The notes below the pieces were generated by a model. The model made no database searches, was not told where the DNA came from, and worked only from the letters and a program-made list of their open reading frames with translations. The translations under genes and the position numbers were made by a program. From Paulinella micropora (Eukaryota; Cercozoa; Imbricatea; Euglyphida), in the NCBI GenBank assembly GCA_009731375.1, contig BJOX01000139.1, positions 114,173 to 155,163 of the forward strand: a stretch of 40,991 bases of DNA, written 5' to 3'. Positions 1 through 10,442 of this stretch are shown one piece after another (within the stretch, counting starts at the first letter, position 1; each line of letters begins with the position of its first letter).

Positions 1-72
1 TGGAGGCGCATGTGCAGATTTGCATCAGCCATTGACAGAGAATCACTATTATTATTATTATTACTATTACTC
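1..72 (+). mobile_element. 3' end of a SINE copy with ATT-repeat tail
   Basis: The first ~43 bases match the 3' end of the SINE at 281-510 (shared GCGCATGTGCAGATTTGCAT). They are followed by an ATT-type tail, so this is a third copy cut by the window edge. Bases 73-255 hold nothing I recognise. Confidence 0.7.
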
Positions 73-255
73 TTTAGGGAGTACATAAGCCATCGGTCCC
101 TTTCCATGGGCTGATTGGTATAAAGCTCCTAGAGTAATGTTCTATGCCGTCACTTCCTTTATTCCACCGATTGGTGTGGAGACTTTCCTTATGGAATGGA
201 GGATAGGATGCACATGGCCATTTGGCTCAGCACTTGGCAGACGATACATGCATAC

Positions 256-279
256 TATTATTATTATTATTATTATTAT
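256..279. repeat. ATT microsatellite abutting the SINE head
   Basis: About eight ATT/TTA units lie directly upstream of the tRNA-like head of the SINE. They are either the tail of an earlier insertion or the target into which the SINE inserted. Confidence 0.8.
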
Positions 280-280
280 G

Positions 281-355
281 GACACCGTGATAGCCCAGTG
301 GTCAAGTTCTACCATCTGGGCCCTGTCGCCAGTTCGATTCCCGTCGGTGCCACCA
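281..355 (+). promoter_or_regulatory. tRNA-like head with Pol III A and B boxes
   Basis: A-box-like TAGCCCAGTGG sits at 291-301 and B-box-like GTTCGATTCC at 332-341. The 5' GACACCG can pair with the 3' CGGTGCC (one mismatch), followed by ACCA. The D and T stems are degenerate and box A is offset by about three bases from a standard tRNA. It is therefore a SINE promoter rather than a functional tRNA gene. Confidence 0.65.
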
Positions 356-510
356 GTATTTTCATTGAACATACCGGTCCGTCTGGAAGTGTTGGAACTG
401 CCCGTGCGGGGGTGTCATTAGAGCCTATCGTCAATTCTTCGTACTCCCCTCACGGGTGAGACGATGGAGGCGCATGTGCAGATTTGCATCAGCCATTGAC
501 AGAGGAGCAC
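281..510 (+). mobile_element. tRNA-derived SINE, forward copy
   Basis: A roughly 230-bp element with a tRNA-like head (281-355) and an unrelated body that ends in ATT/ACT-rich sequence. The same sequence recurs inverted at 1372-1571, and its 3' end recurs at 1-43. The head has internal Pol III-type A and B boxes and ends in CCA, as expected for a SINE copied from a tRNA-like transcript. The body has no convincing ORF. Like other SINEs it would depend on a LINE for mobility; a LINE lies next to it, but a shared 3' tail was not demonstrated. Confidence 0.75.
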
Positions 511-519
511 TATTACTAT

Positions 520-900
520 AATAAGAGCAAAAATCCGAATAACCTAAGGAAAAAACACAAACAGAAATAACAAAGTTAATCAGCTACTTCCCCTCATTAA
601 CCTTGTACCAATCCCAACAAACAACATATACAATTTTCCACAAAACAAAGCAAAACATTACAATAAACATAAATAACCACACCCTCGAACAATGCCAACA
701 AACAAAACTCCTAGGTATAGCACTCAAACATAACCTCAGATATGATCAACATACCAACAACATAATCCGCAAACTTCAAACCACAATCAACTCTACTATA
801 CACCAAAAAATTTCTAGACATAAAAACTATGAAACAACTATATTATACACACACATATCCACACCTCATACAAAACATATCCATCTGTGGGACTCATGAC
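520..900 (+). pseudogene. LINE reverse transcriptase, post-catalytic part (thumb region)
   Basis: The sense strand is strongly A/C-rich. Its translation carries a conserved post-catalytic LINE motif around 690-745 (KLLGIALKHNLRYDQH, like the K-x-LGI-x-x-D-x-x-L-x-W-x-x-H block). The part just upstream (KLISYF, then YTIFHKTK) is what normally follows the YADD box. That box lies on the opposite strand at about 1645. This fragment and the minus-strand fragment at 1640-3300 therefore look like two halves of one LINE split by an inversion. No start or intact frame remains. Confidence 0.6.
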
Positions 901-970
901 AACAAAAGAAATACATAAAACCGCTCATAAAAATCCATTAAAAAATAATCTGAATAATTACAAAAACACA

Positions 971-1250
971 CTACCGAGCACATCGAGTCTGGTGCTCACC
1001 CTGCCAATATGAGCTCCCAACTCCTCCTGGTTCACACAAACCATGATTTATTCCGGCAGCGGTGCGAAAAAAAACAAGGAATTTTGGCATTCAGGACACT
1101 GCCCTGACGCAAATATTTGCGTGAATTCCAAAAAATTCATATCAGCATCAACACCGAGTCTGGGGCTAGCCACCCTGTCAATATGAGCTCCCAACTCCTG
1201 GTTCCCACAAACCATGATTTATTCCGACAGGGGTGCGGAAATGCTGGGGG
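971..1250 (+). repeat. Satellite, about 1.5 units
   Basis: A partial unit (971-1073) is followed by a full unit (1074-1250). Both share GCTCCCAACTCCT and AACCATGATTTATTCC with the copies at 40411-40915. The full unit carries a palindrome-rich stretch, GCAAATATTTGCGTGAATTC, at 1111-1130. The array runs into a G-run and an assembly gap. Confidence 0.8.
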
Positions 1251-1371
1251 GGGGGGGGGGTTNNNNNNNNNNNNNNNNNNNNNNNNNNNNNNNNNNNNNN
1301 NNNNNNNNNNNNNNNNNNNNNNNNNNNNNNNNNNNNNNNNNNNNNNNNNNNNNNNNNNNNNNNNNNNNNNN
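1246..1371. other. Poly-G run and assembly gap
   Basis: A G homopolymer (about 1246-1260) leads into Ns at 1263-1371. The gap sits exactly between the satellite and the inverted SINE copy, so the junction is not resolved. Confidence 0.95.
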
Positions 1372-1571
1372 TGCACATGCGCCTCCATCGTCTCACCCGT
1401 GAGGGGAGTACGAAGAATTGACGATAGGCTCTAATGACACCCCCGCACGGGCAGTTCCAACACTTCCAGACGGACCGGTATGTTCAATGAAAATACTGGT
1501 GGCACCGACGGGAATCGAACTGGCGACAGGGCCCAGATGGTAGAACTTGACCACTGGGCTATCACGGTGTC
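1372..1571 (-). mobile_element. tRNA-derived SINE, inverted copy
   Basis: This is the reverse complement of 281 to about 480, including the tRNA-like head (1571 down to 1497, ending in CCA) and nearly identical body sequence. Its 3' end is lost in the gap. The near identity of the two copies suggests a recent origin or gene conversion. Confidence 0.8.
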
Positions 1572-1572
1572 C

Positions 1573-1574
<2 letters not shown>

Positions 1575-1635
<61 letters not shown>

Positions 1636-1637
1636 GC
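1575..1637. repeat. ATT/TTA microsatellite
   Basis: About twenty ATT/TTA units lie between the inverted SINE and the truncated LINE reverse transcriptase. Read on the minus strand it gives a meaningless poly-Ile extension of the LINE frame. Confidence 0.9.
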
Positions 1638-1639
1638 GT

Positions 1640-3300
1640 CGTGTTGTCTGCGTATGTGTATACTGTTCCTTGTTGTATAATGTTGATCATATAATCGATA
1701 CAGAGTTGGAAGAAGGTGGTGGAGAGTGTCCTGCCTTGTGGGATGCCGTGCGTGATTGTGCGTTTGTATGACTTGGCGTATTGTGTGTGGACCTGTTGAG
1801 TGCGGTTCAAGAAGTAGGATGCAAAGAACTGGACTGTGGCGAAGTTGAAATCGCGTCGAAGTTTGTCGAGTAGCTTTGAATGCTCTACTATATCGTATGC
1901 TTTCGAGAGATCTACATATAGTGCTAGCACTAGCTCTTCTTTATCTTCATGTTTGTGCATTTGGTTTATTATTGTTTGGACTGTCATTGTTGTGCTTGAG
2001 CTAGGTCGGAAAGCGTACTGTGTATGTGATATTGTGTCATGTTTTGTTAATTTGATCAATTATCTGTTTATTTATTATTGTGTCGAATACTTTAGCTATT
2101 ATGGGTAGTAATGATATTGGTCTGAAGTTGGCTGGCATGCTTGTGCCTCTGGCTTTGTATAGTTCTATTACCTTTGTTTTGAGTGCGTCTGCGTATTTCT
2201 TTTCACCTATTGCTTTGTTGAAAAGGTAGGTGAGTATGGGTGTGAAGAAATAGTGCATGCCTTTCATAAGTGTTGTTTTATTTTATATATGTCTTCTGCC
2301 TTGTCTCTGTTTATGGTTTCAAGTGTTTTGCTTACGATGTCTTGTGTTGTGTTATGTAGTTTGAAGCTTGGGTCTGTTTGCTTACTTTCTTCTCTCTTAC
2401 TTTCTTCTCTCTTCTTGTGATTGTTTGTATTCTGTTGTTGGTATGCTGTTGCTTGTTTTCTTTCCTATTGTTATGTAGTGGTCCTTGGGTGCGTTTGCTA
2501 TTTCTATTTTGTGTGTGTGTTTGTGTGTGTGTCTTGTTGTTGTATTATTGTAGTGTGGTTGGTGATGTTCTGGTAGTTTGCTGTTTGGTACTAACTCTTA
2601 GTTTTCTGTCTTGCTTCTTTGGGTTGTCTTTGTTTTTTTCTATTGTTTTCATTATTTCGTCCTTTTTCGCTTTGTGTATTATTTTGTCGACTTTGTATTT
2701 CTGTGTTCTGTAGGCCTCTTTGTTTTCTACTGTTGGGTTATCTCTCTATTTTTAGAGAGCAAGTGCTTTTTTCTTATTTATCTTTTATTGTGGGCCGCAG
2801 TGGGGCCGCACCAGCTTTTTCTTTCATTAGTTTTTTAGGTTTTCTTTCGAAATGTTCTTTTACCTTTGCCATTGTTGTCTGTATGTCTCTAAACTTTTGG
2901 TTTTGTCGCTGTTTTCTGTACTATTCTGTGTGATGTTTTCTAATTGTGTTTTTAGGTTTGCTATTATTACTTCTTTGTTTTTGTTGTATATGCTTTGGGA
3001 AGTCTTGGCGTATTGTCTGTGTCTGGTTTTCTTGTGTGGGCGTGTATTATTTCATACATTGAGTGATGTCTGATATTCTTGGGCTTATGATGTTGATTCG
3101 ATGTTTGCGTTGATGTTGGTGAGTATCAAGTCCATGAGTGTGCGGGATTTTGTGTGGACCATGTCGTGTCGTGTTGCTTTTGTTATTGTTGTGTAAAGAT
3201 TGTTGTGTACCATTAGGTTTTGGAAGTCTGTGTATGGTTGTGTATGTTGTCAAGTAACTTATAGTTTATCTCTCCTACTAGTGTTATTGTGCTTGTAGGT
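1640..3300 (-). pseudogene. Non-LTR retrotransposon (LINE) ORF2 remnant, reverse transcriptase 5' part
   Basis: Read on the minus strand, this decayed ORF2 holds the linker before the RT and RT blocks in order. NFRPISLLPIIAKVFDTII lies at about 2080-2135. It is followed by an AFRPSSSTT block, LYVDLSKAYDIVEHSKLLDK (first catalytic Asp), HGIPQGRTLSTTFFQLCID, and TYADNTT at about 1645-1665. The usual YADD is YADN here. Frameshifts occur near 2266 and upstream, and the part beyond about 2300 is only recognisable as A/C-rich Lys-rich linker sequence. No endonuclease motif was identified. The copy stops at the ATT repeat just after the catalytic box; its continuation is on the plus strand at 520-900. 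It is non-functional. Confidence 0.75.
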
Positions 3301-3345
3301 GTTTTGTGTAATATGTTGTGTATGTTATTTTGGGGTGCTTTTATA

Positions 3346-3416
3346 AATTCTCTCTCTCTCTCTGTCTCTCTCTCTCTCTCTCTCCCTCCCTCCTCCTCCT
3401 CCTCCTCCTCCTCCTC

Positions 3417-3459
<43 letters not shown>

Positions 3460-3627
3460 TCAACCAACTCTTGCCACTTCTCACCAACTCGTACCGAGTA
3501 CTCTCATATCTTTTCTGTCTGCTCTGTCTGCTTTGTCTGTTCTGTCTGCTCTGTCTCCTGTTGGTCTGTTGGTCTTTTATTTTTAGAGAGACATTCTTAA
3601 CGACTCTCTCTCTCTCTCTCTCTCTCA
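3346..3627. repeat. CT and CTC microsatellites
   Basis: CT runs at about 3349-3384, CTC units at 3388-3420, a further CT run at 3421-3453, TCTG-rich imperfect repeats at 3517-3556 and CT again at 3603-3627. They leave all frames open, so long ORFs here are artefacts. Bases 3628-3910 hold no clear feature apart from being the presumed 5' flank of the next gene. Confidence 0.9.
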
Positions 3628-3910
3628 ATCTGCATTTTGAGAGTCTCTAAGCAAAGACAGAGTGCATGTGAGTACCAAGGGTACAGCACGCACAGACGTA
3701 TGTCATATTGCATTCTTTTAACTTTCTGAAACACATTACATTAGAGACACATATGTTCATATTTTCAAACAGTTGTGCACTTACTCACTTAACACGAATT
3801 CAGCTGTACTTTCACTTTCGCATCTTTGCAACTGCTTTGCCTTTCGCTGCACGTGCAGCCTGTCGGTGTGTCTGGTGTTTGCTGGCAGTTCGTGGTTTCG
3901 TTGGCTGCCC

Positions 3911-4368
3911 ATGGCGGCCACCCCGCCTGCCCCCGCGCCCGCGCGCCCCACCTCCCAGCGCGACAAACTTAGCAAAACATTGGCCGGCGGCTTCCAGACG
4001 CTGATGGCCAAGCAAAAGCGCCTCAAACAAGAGATGAAGGCCGCGGCGGAGAAGCTGACACATAAAGGCAAGGAGGTGATGATGCACCGCTGTGACTGTC
4101 CGATGATCTGCTGACTGGCGTTCCTTGCTCAAGCCGCTTTTCCCCTCCCTTCCTCTTCTCTTCTTTTCTTTCTTTCCTTCTTCTGTCTTTGACATCTAGG
4201 TGTGGGGTTGGTTCATCCTTGGTAACTTGATGTTTTTTCCTCTCACTCTATTATCTTATGAAGAAAATGTAAGCATAGAATGCGGTATGCTTTGTAAATT
4301 CTACATTTATACTGGAATTTTTAGCTTTTTCACTGGATAATCGACTGCGTCTTTCTTTCTTTCTTTCT

Positions 4369-4429
<61 letters not shown>

Positions 4430-4465
4430 TTCTTCTCCTCCTCCTCCTCCTCCTTCTTCTTCTTC

Positions 4466-4497
<32 letters not shown>

Positions 4498-5923
4498 CTT
4501 CTTCTTCTTCTTCTTCTTCGTGCTGCTTTTAATAGGATGAGAGCGGCCTGACTCACGCCAAGCCCGTGTTGCGCAACCTAGCTTCCACGTGCAAGCTCAA
4601 GTTAGGCTCGGTAACGTACTACTTGACTCTGTGCGGCGAATGAGAAGACATAGAACACCATAAGATGCAATACAAGAACAAACCAGCGCAGCAACCAGTT
4701 CGATCACACGTCCAATTTGAACCTTAAAAGTAGGCCACCCCAAGCTTCATGGCACCTCCCTGCTTCATTTTCCCCGTCGTCGATTCTTTCCTCTGTGTGG
4801 ATGCCTCTAGTAGTGTTGACACATAGTGCTTGACTCGTGTGTGCACTTTCATCCGTTAGTCAGCAAGTAGGAAGCATGTTTCCTACTCGCTGGACAAATA
4901 GAATGCATGCAGCCCGAGGGGCAGAATTGGCCGTGCGGACAGTATGAGTTAGGGAGTAAAGAGGTGACAGCGAACAGAAAGCTTCCCCTGAGTAAAAGAC
5001 CTCTGCATTTAAAAATCGTGAAACTTTACTGCGTTCTGACATGCAGGCTTCCTTTGCTGTGCCTTGATGTTTAGCGGGGTCCCTACCTCACAAGAACCGT
5101 GACTGCTCTGGGCGTTCCGAGCGACTTGATGGGGGTTTACCGCTGGTCGATTCCACAGTCGTCTGTCTGCGAACTGCATGCTAGGCTTTGCTTGTTGCAG
5201 GTTCCGCATGCAGCAAGAAGACTTGACGCTGATCGTTGCAAACACGAGCGGGCGCTACACACCATCGGTGGACGATCTTGGGCTTTGCGTGTGTGTGCAG
5301 TGGGTGCCCGCGGACGAGCTGCAACAGTCAGGTCTCTGCCGCCGCCGCTCGTGCACGCCACGCGGCTCACCCATCGGCCCCCGTATAGGCTGCTCGCCCT
5401 CCAACTTTGTGGAGCATGGACCGATCAAGCTCGAGCCTTCCACGTGGGCGTACTCGCAGGAGCTGCTGCACAGAGCACAGTCTGCCGAAGGTGCTCTGTT
5501 CATGGTGTCACCGGCAGAGCATGCAGAGACGCAACTCTCGCTACGTGTCACCAGCAAGGCGATAGAAGTTCGCGCGTACAACCCCGTGAGTCCTACCACA
5601 GGTGAGCTGCAGTGGAGTGGGCAGATGGCGCAAAACCTTGAGATTGAGCTGGTGGAAAACGATTCTCAGTCGGAATTCAAGATCTCAACTGACTCGAACA
5701 CTCCGTTTTGTAGCCATGCCGAGTCTCGCTGGGTGCGGGAAATGCTGGCTTTGACTGTGCGCTTACTGACAGGTCGGTTGCCTGCTGGCTTGTACGGCCC
5801 GCAAGTTGCTGGCTTGCCGGCCAGCCCCAAGGCCATCGAGCGCGAGATGGATGCACTCAATCAGCAAGATGAGAAAAAGGCAGATATCGTTGACATCGTC
5901 GGTTTTTTGCAGTCTCGTCTGAA

Positions 5924-5955
<32 letters not shown>

Positions 5956-6621
5956 CTTCTTCTTCCTCCTCCTCTTCTTCCTCCTTCTTTTCTTCTTCTT
6001 CTTCTTCTTCTGCTTCTTCTTCTTCTTCTTCTTCTTCTTCTTCTTCTTCTTCTTCTGCTGCTGCTGCTGCTACTGCTTCTGCTTCTGCTTCTTCTGCTTC
6101 TGCTGTTGCTACTGCTGCTACTTCTGCTGCGGTTGCTGTTTCTGCTTCTGTTTCTGAGAGTTTATTCATTCCTTACCCTTCTTCTTCTTCTTCTTCTTCT
6201 TCTCCTTCTTCTTCTTCATCTTCATCTCCTTCTTCATCTTCCTCTTCCCCTTCTCCTTCTTCTTCTTCTTCTTCTTCTTCTTCTTCTCCTCATCCTCCTC
6301 CTCCTCTTCCTTTTGCTTCTTCTTCTTCTTCTCCGTCTCCTCCTGCTTCTTCTCCTCCTCCTTATTTTTCTCCTTCAGCATCTTTTTCTTCTTTTCCTTC
6401 TCCTTCTCCTGCGTTCCCTTCTCGGATTCATTCTCCTTCTCTTTCTCCTTCTTCTTCTCCTCCTCCTCCATCATCATCACCATCATCGTCATCATCATCA
6501 TCACCATCATCATCATCACCATCATCAAAATCATCATCATCATCATCATCATCTTCTTCTTCTTCTTCTTCTTCTTCTTCTTCTTCTTCTTCTTCTTCTA
6601 CAACTACTACTACTACTACTG

Positions 6622-6652
<31 letters not shown>

Positions 6653-7130
6653 TACTACTACTACTACTACTTCTTCTTCTTCTTCTTACGCCTTGTTGTT
6701 TGAGGAATTCATCTCAGCATCATCACCATCATCATCATCATCATCATCTTCTTCTTCTTTTTCTTCTTCTTCTTCTTCTTCTTCTTCTTCTTCCACTTTG
6801 TTTGAGGAATTCATATCGGCATCATCATCTTTTTCTTCTTCTTCTTCTTCTTCTTCTTCTTCTTCTTCTTCTTCTTCTTCTTCGTCTTCTTCATCATCAT
6901 CATCTTCTTCTTCTTCTGCTGCTGCTGCTGCTTCTTCTGCTTCTTCTTCTTCTTCTTCTTCCATCTTGTTGTTCGAGGAAATCATCTCAGCATCACTTTC
7001 ACCTTCGAACACACGGAAAGCTGCTGCTGCTGAGGCTGCAGCATTTCAGAAAGCTGATAACGCCCCGACCACCACATCGACAAGGGCAACTGCTACTACA
7101 GCTCCTAGTAGTAGGACTACTGCCACCACC

Positions 7131-7198
<68 letters not shown>

Positions 7199-7227
7199 CA
7201 CTACTGCCGCTCCTGCAACAACTGCTG

Positions 7228-7316
<89 letters not shown>

Positions 7317-9332
7317 GCTACTGCTGCTGGTGCTACTACTACTGCTACTGCTACTGCTAATGCTGCTGGACTGACTGCTGCTTCTGCTAGTACTATCATT
7401 GCTGCCACTTCTTCTACCACATTTGCAACTACCTGTGCTGCGCCAACAATGTCAGTTATTAATTCGTGCGACACTCCCGAGGTAATGAAGGCCCTGAGGG
7501 AAGAAAACAGGCTCCTTTCGCAGCAGCTTCGGTAATAGGAATGTTTAGTTCTCTCCCGCTCCCCCATGTTTTTCTTTTGTTTTTGTTCGTTATCGTTTTA
7601 TTTTTTTTTGTTTTTCTGGCTTGGTGCCGAATTGTAAGCCCTATTGTAGGCTGCTGCTGGAAACACAGCATGAAAAGGAGGAAGATAACGCCATTCAAAG
7701 GTGTGAGTTCCCTGCGCCTAAAATGTTTGAAGGACTTTGCTTGACTTTTATTACTAGGAGTTTTCTTCGATCAGAGAGAGATCGTCTCTTGCTGGAAAAC
7801 AAAGATCTGCAAGAAGAAGTGTCAGCTTTGAAAGCTGCAAGGCAGGTCTGTGTACACAAATGTTTTCGTTTCAAGTTTTCCCGTGGTTGGAAGGTCTTGG
7901 AGACAAGCTCAACAAAGCTCAGCGAGGACCTGGAGTCGCAGCAGAAATTGAGGCTCAGCCTGGAGGTTCATCATGTCGTGCCGTGGCTTTGAGGTGCATT
8001 GTACAATCCGCTACAGGAGGATCTGGCTGCGCAGAGGAAGCTATGCAGAGAACTCTCAGAGGAAGCTGAACGCAATTCCAAAGTCATTCTCGAAATAAGA
8101 TGCTCTCGTATCAATGACAATCCACCATTCTGTTCGAAGCAACCTTAATGTGCCTTATGCTGATTGGATTGTGGTATCAGGCTGCCATTGAGCTGCCAAA
8201 GGTGAAGCAAGAGCTCTCAGTCTTGCAGAAGACACATAAGGAAGTTCGGAGCGAATTGCAGGATCGTTCGCAAGAGCTAAAAGAAGTTCGAAAATTCGTC
8301 GAAGAAACGGGTCGTTGACTTGTTTTGGAGAACAACTAGCACAAGTGACAAATGTAGGTATTAAGAGCAGCACTTTCATCGAGCTGAAGGCCCGCGCTGA
8401 AGAGGAAGCGAGAAAGGCATTGCATAGGGAAGAGGAAGCAAAAAAGGCAAAAGAGGAAGCCATCTTGCATAAGACAGAATTGAAAGCGATCTTTTCTTCG
8501 TGCGGAGTGGACAGCGTGGAGGGAGTGAGATCTATCTTGAAACAACACCATGCCTTGGGCCAGGAATGTGCGGCGCTCAAAGCAGAACGCAGCGAGAGGT
8601 TAGCGAAGGAGCAAAGCTTGGGAGCGCAAGTTGAATCCCTGAGTATGGACGTGGCTGCTCTGAAGGAGAAACTTGACCAGGCCGAGCAAGCCGTAGCATC
8701 TTCCCAAAGTGCGGAACTGCAGTCCTCGTCCCAATTAAATTTTTGGAAGAAAAAGGCTGAGTCGTTGTCAAAGTCGATGCAAAAGCTTCTTCGTGAAAAC
8801 AATCGAAATCATTCCTCTCCTTCGCCTGCATTTTCAAAACATGGAAGAGTCTCAGACGGGGGATGCATGGCTGTCAGCGACGAGGTCTGGCCCTCACCTC
8901 ATTTGTCATTTTCATCGCGCGTCTCTTCTCTTCAATGTGCAGGAACGCTCTCTATTACAGCAACGCATAGCCAGGTTAGAAGAGGAGAAAAAAGATGCGT
9001 TGCGTTCAATAGATGCCTATCGTTTGGCTCTGGATCAACAGATATCAATGCGTCGCCAGTTGCATGAGTCCAACTTGAAGCTCGCAGCTGGAAGGTGGAC
9101 TCGCTCGACTACTGAGGTGAAGACTGACGAAATGCAAAAGTTGGCAAATCACCTTTCGCAGACCCTGAAGGAAAAAGATATGCAAATAGATTCTTTACGT
9201 GAGCGAATCAAATTGCTTGAAGCACAGCTTGATAGTCGAGGAATCGCCAATCAACCCACGATGATCTGGGTGACCCGCCAAAACAATGGGAGTGCTCTAA
9301 AAAAATCCGGGGCTGGTGTCGCAAAGGAATGA
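3911..9332 (+). CDS. AIR9-like domain and coiled-coil protein, 10 exons
   Basis: The model joins 3911-4075, 5075-5145, 5201-7531, 7650-7700, 7758-7845, 7894-7965, 8017-8082, 8181-8310, 8358-8884 and 8943-9332. All introns are GT-AG, and the exons sum to 3891 nt (1296 aa). The start has a good context (gcccATGGcg). Residues ~56-125 hold VYRWFR then YTPSVDDLG, resembling the A9 repeat of AIR9-type microtubule-associated proteins. A following segment ending RWVREMLALTVRLLTG recalls the AIR9 C-terminal region. Residues ~320-820 are poly-Ser/Pro/Thr/Ala encoded by trinucleotide repeats. Residues ~850-1250 are heptad-rich coiled coil. Family knowledge suggests a cytoskeletal role, which is inference. 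The least certain points are the donor of exon 7 and whether the repeat block is exon or intron. Confidence 0.6.
4350..4519 (+). repeat. Intronic TTTC and TTC microsatellites
   Basis: TTTC units (about 4350-4428) followed by CTT/CTC units (4429-4519) lie inside the first intron (4076-5074) of the coiled-coil gene. The rest of that intron shows no other feature. Confidence 0.85.
5927..7420 (+). repeat. In-frame trinucleotide-repeat block (TCT/TCA, ACT, GCT)
   Basis: About 1.5 kb of TCT, TCA, CCT, ACT and GCT units sits in exon 3 and reads as Ser, Pro, Thr and Ala tracts. Such repeats lack stops in most frames, so openness alone proves nothing. Support for coding comes from unique islands kept in the same frame: ESLFIPYPS, three copies of a LFEEFISAS-type motif, NTRKAAAAEAAAFQKAD, and the final segment leading into the coiled coil. 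An alternative is that part is an intron ending at an AG near 7455. Confidence 0.75.
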
Positions 9333-9859
9333 GGTCGATCACGAATCTGCAACGCGCTCTGAATCTCAGTCAACCATCGTAAAAATCAGTATTCGTGTAC
9401 CGTCAGTAAAAAGAAGTATTACAAGTGATGCGATTGTTATTCTTCAAATTCAAAAAGTTGTACATCGACAATCACACATTGTATTCACTCGCCGCTCATA
9501 GGACAGTTAGCACAAAACTTGTTCACGGGAAGTCCTTTTATGAACGTGATCAGTGATATATCAATAGCTAGAGCTTTTTGCGCATCCTTTGTCACGCTTG
9601 ATTATAACTATCTCTTCGTCTTCCCACTCAGCCCTACGAGTGGCAAGTATTTTATTGAAACAGTATTTGCGTAACATAATAATATTGACTCCATCCGTTG
9701 GACAGGCAACTTCGAGTTACTATTTGAGTCGTAATTATGATTGATTTCTATGTGCGGTAACATTTTATTAAGTCATACTTAGGAGTAACAGTAATGTGTA
9801 ATCCAAGTCAATTGTGCACGTTACGTTTTTACCATTGTGAACCGGACCATATTATTGAG
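9333..9859. other. Intergenic, no feature seen
   Basis: This holds the 3' flank of the coiled-coil gene. It is moderately AT-rich. I see no ORF, repeat or RNA gene. Confidence 0.5.
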
Positions 9860-10031
9860 CGTCAGTTACTGTTAGTCACGCACTTAGACTAGTTAGCTCT
9901 CTTGCAGTTCAGTTCGGCGTTTATGTCTTCTGATTAAAGTGGCTGTGAGCAACCTGGCTTTTAACGAAGTCTCCCGGCAAACCGCAAGTGAAAGGTAGGG
10001 TAAGGTCCGTGAGTGACCGGTTTATACCTAA
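9860..10031 (+). repeat. Retroelement leader or LTR-end fragment shared with 35560-35665
   Basis: Bases 9960-10035 share a block with 35570-35665: TAACGAAGTC / TAACGGAGTC, GCAAACCG, AGGTCCGTGAGTGAC and TACCTAATCA in the same order. The two blocks have the same orientation. Such a dispersed block upstream of an ORF fits the LTR end or leader of one retroelement family. The LTR borders were not resolved. Confidence 0.5.
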
Positions 10032-10435
10032 TCATCGTTCATTAGCCGTTGGGATAGTGGTTCATCACAGCAATACACGAACTGGAAACAGTTCTTATCT
10101 CACGCACCCGTCTATGACGGTGTCACAGAACATCTTCAAGGATTTTACTATCAGCTAGAGGAATATGCTTACGGTATTAATACGATTCTCGGTGACATCA
10201 TCCAGGTGAAAGACGCATTTCTCGATGAGGCAGCTGCTAAGAAGAAATACGGATGGGATTTGAGCAGTACAATATGAGAGCAGCAGAGGAAGCAGATGAA
10301 CCAAGAGAACCGCCTGAAGAAGATTCACCAGACGTGAGTGAAGAGAGTGAAGAAGAAGACAAGCAGAAGCATCAACCTCATCAACATCATCACGCACAAG
10401 ACGACAAGCGTCCATGGTTGATAAAGCCACCGTAG
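10032..10435 (+). pseudogene. Retroelement ORF fragment of unknown family, frameshifted
   Basis: An 81-codon frame without an ATG (10032-10277) reads through WKQFLSHAPVYDGVTEHLQ and YYQLEEYAYGINTILGDI. A second, overlapping frame (10253-10435) is very acidic, then His-rich, and ends in DDKRPWLIKPP. They look like one Gag-like protein broken by a frameshift near 10255. I do not recognise a domain. The fragment points toward, and ends at, the truncated minus-strand copia element starting at 10443, so one of the two was inserted into or joined to the other. Confidence 0.35.
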
Positions 10436-10442
10436 TTTTTCG

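Noticed and set aside
281-355. A genuine tRNA gene
   Set aside because: The stems are degenerate, box A is offset, and the sequence continues into a repeated body found in other copies, so it is a SINE head.
3213-3650. Several overlapping ORFs of Ser/Leu or Arg/Glu repeats
   Set aside because: They are translations of CT and CTC microsatellites.
5861-7567. Long open frames on the minus strand and in the second plus frame (poly-Glu, poly-Val, poly-Leu)
   Set aside because: They are the other frames of TCT/ACT/GCT repeats, which contain no stops, and they carry none of the unique islands that continue into spliced exons.
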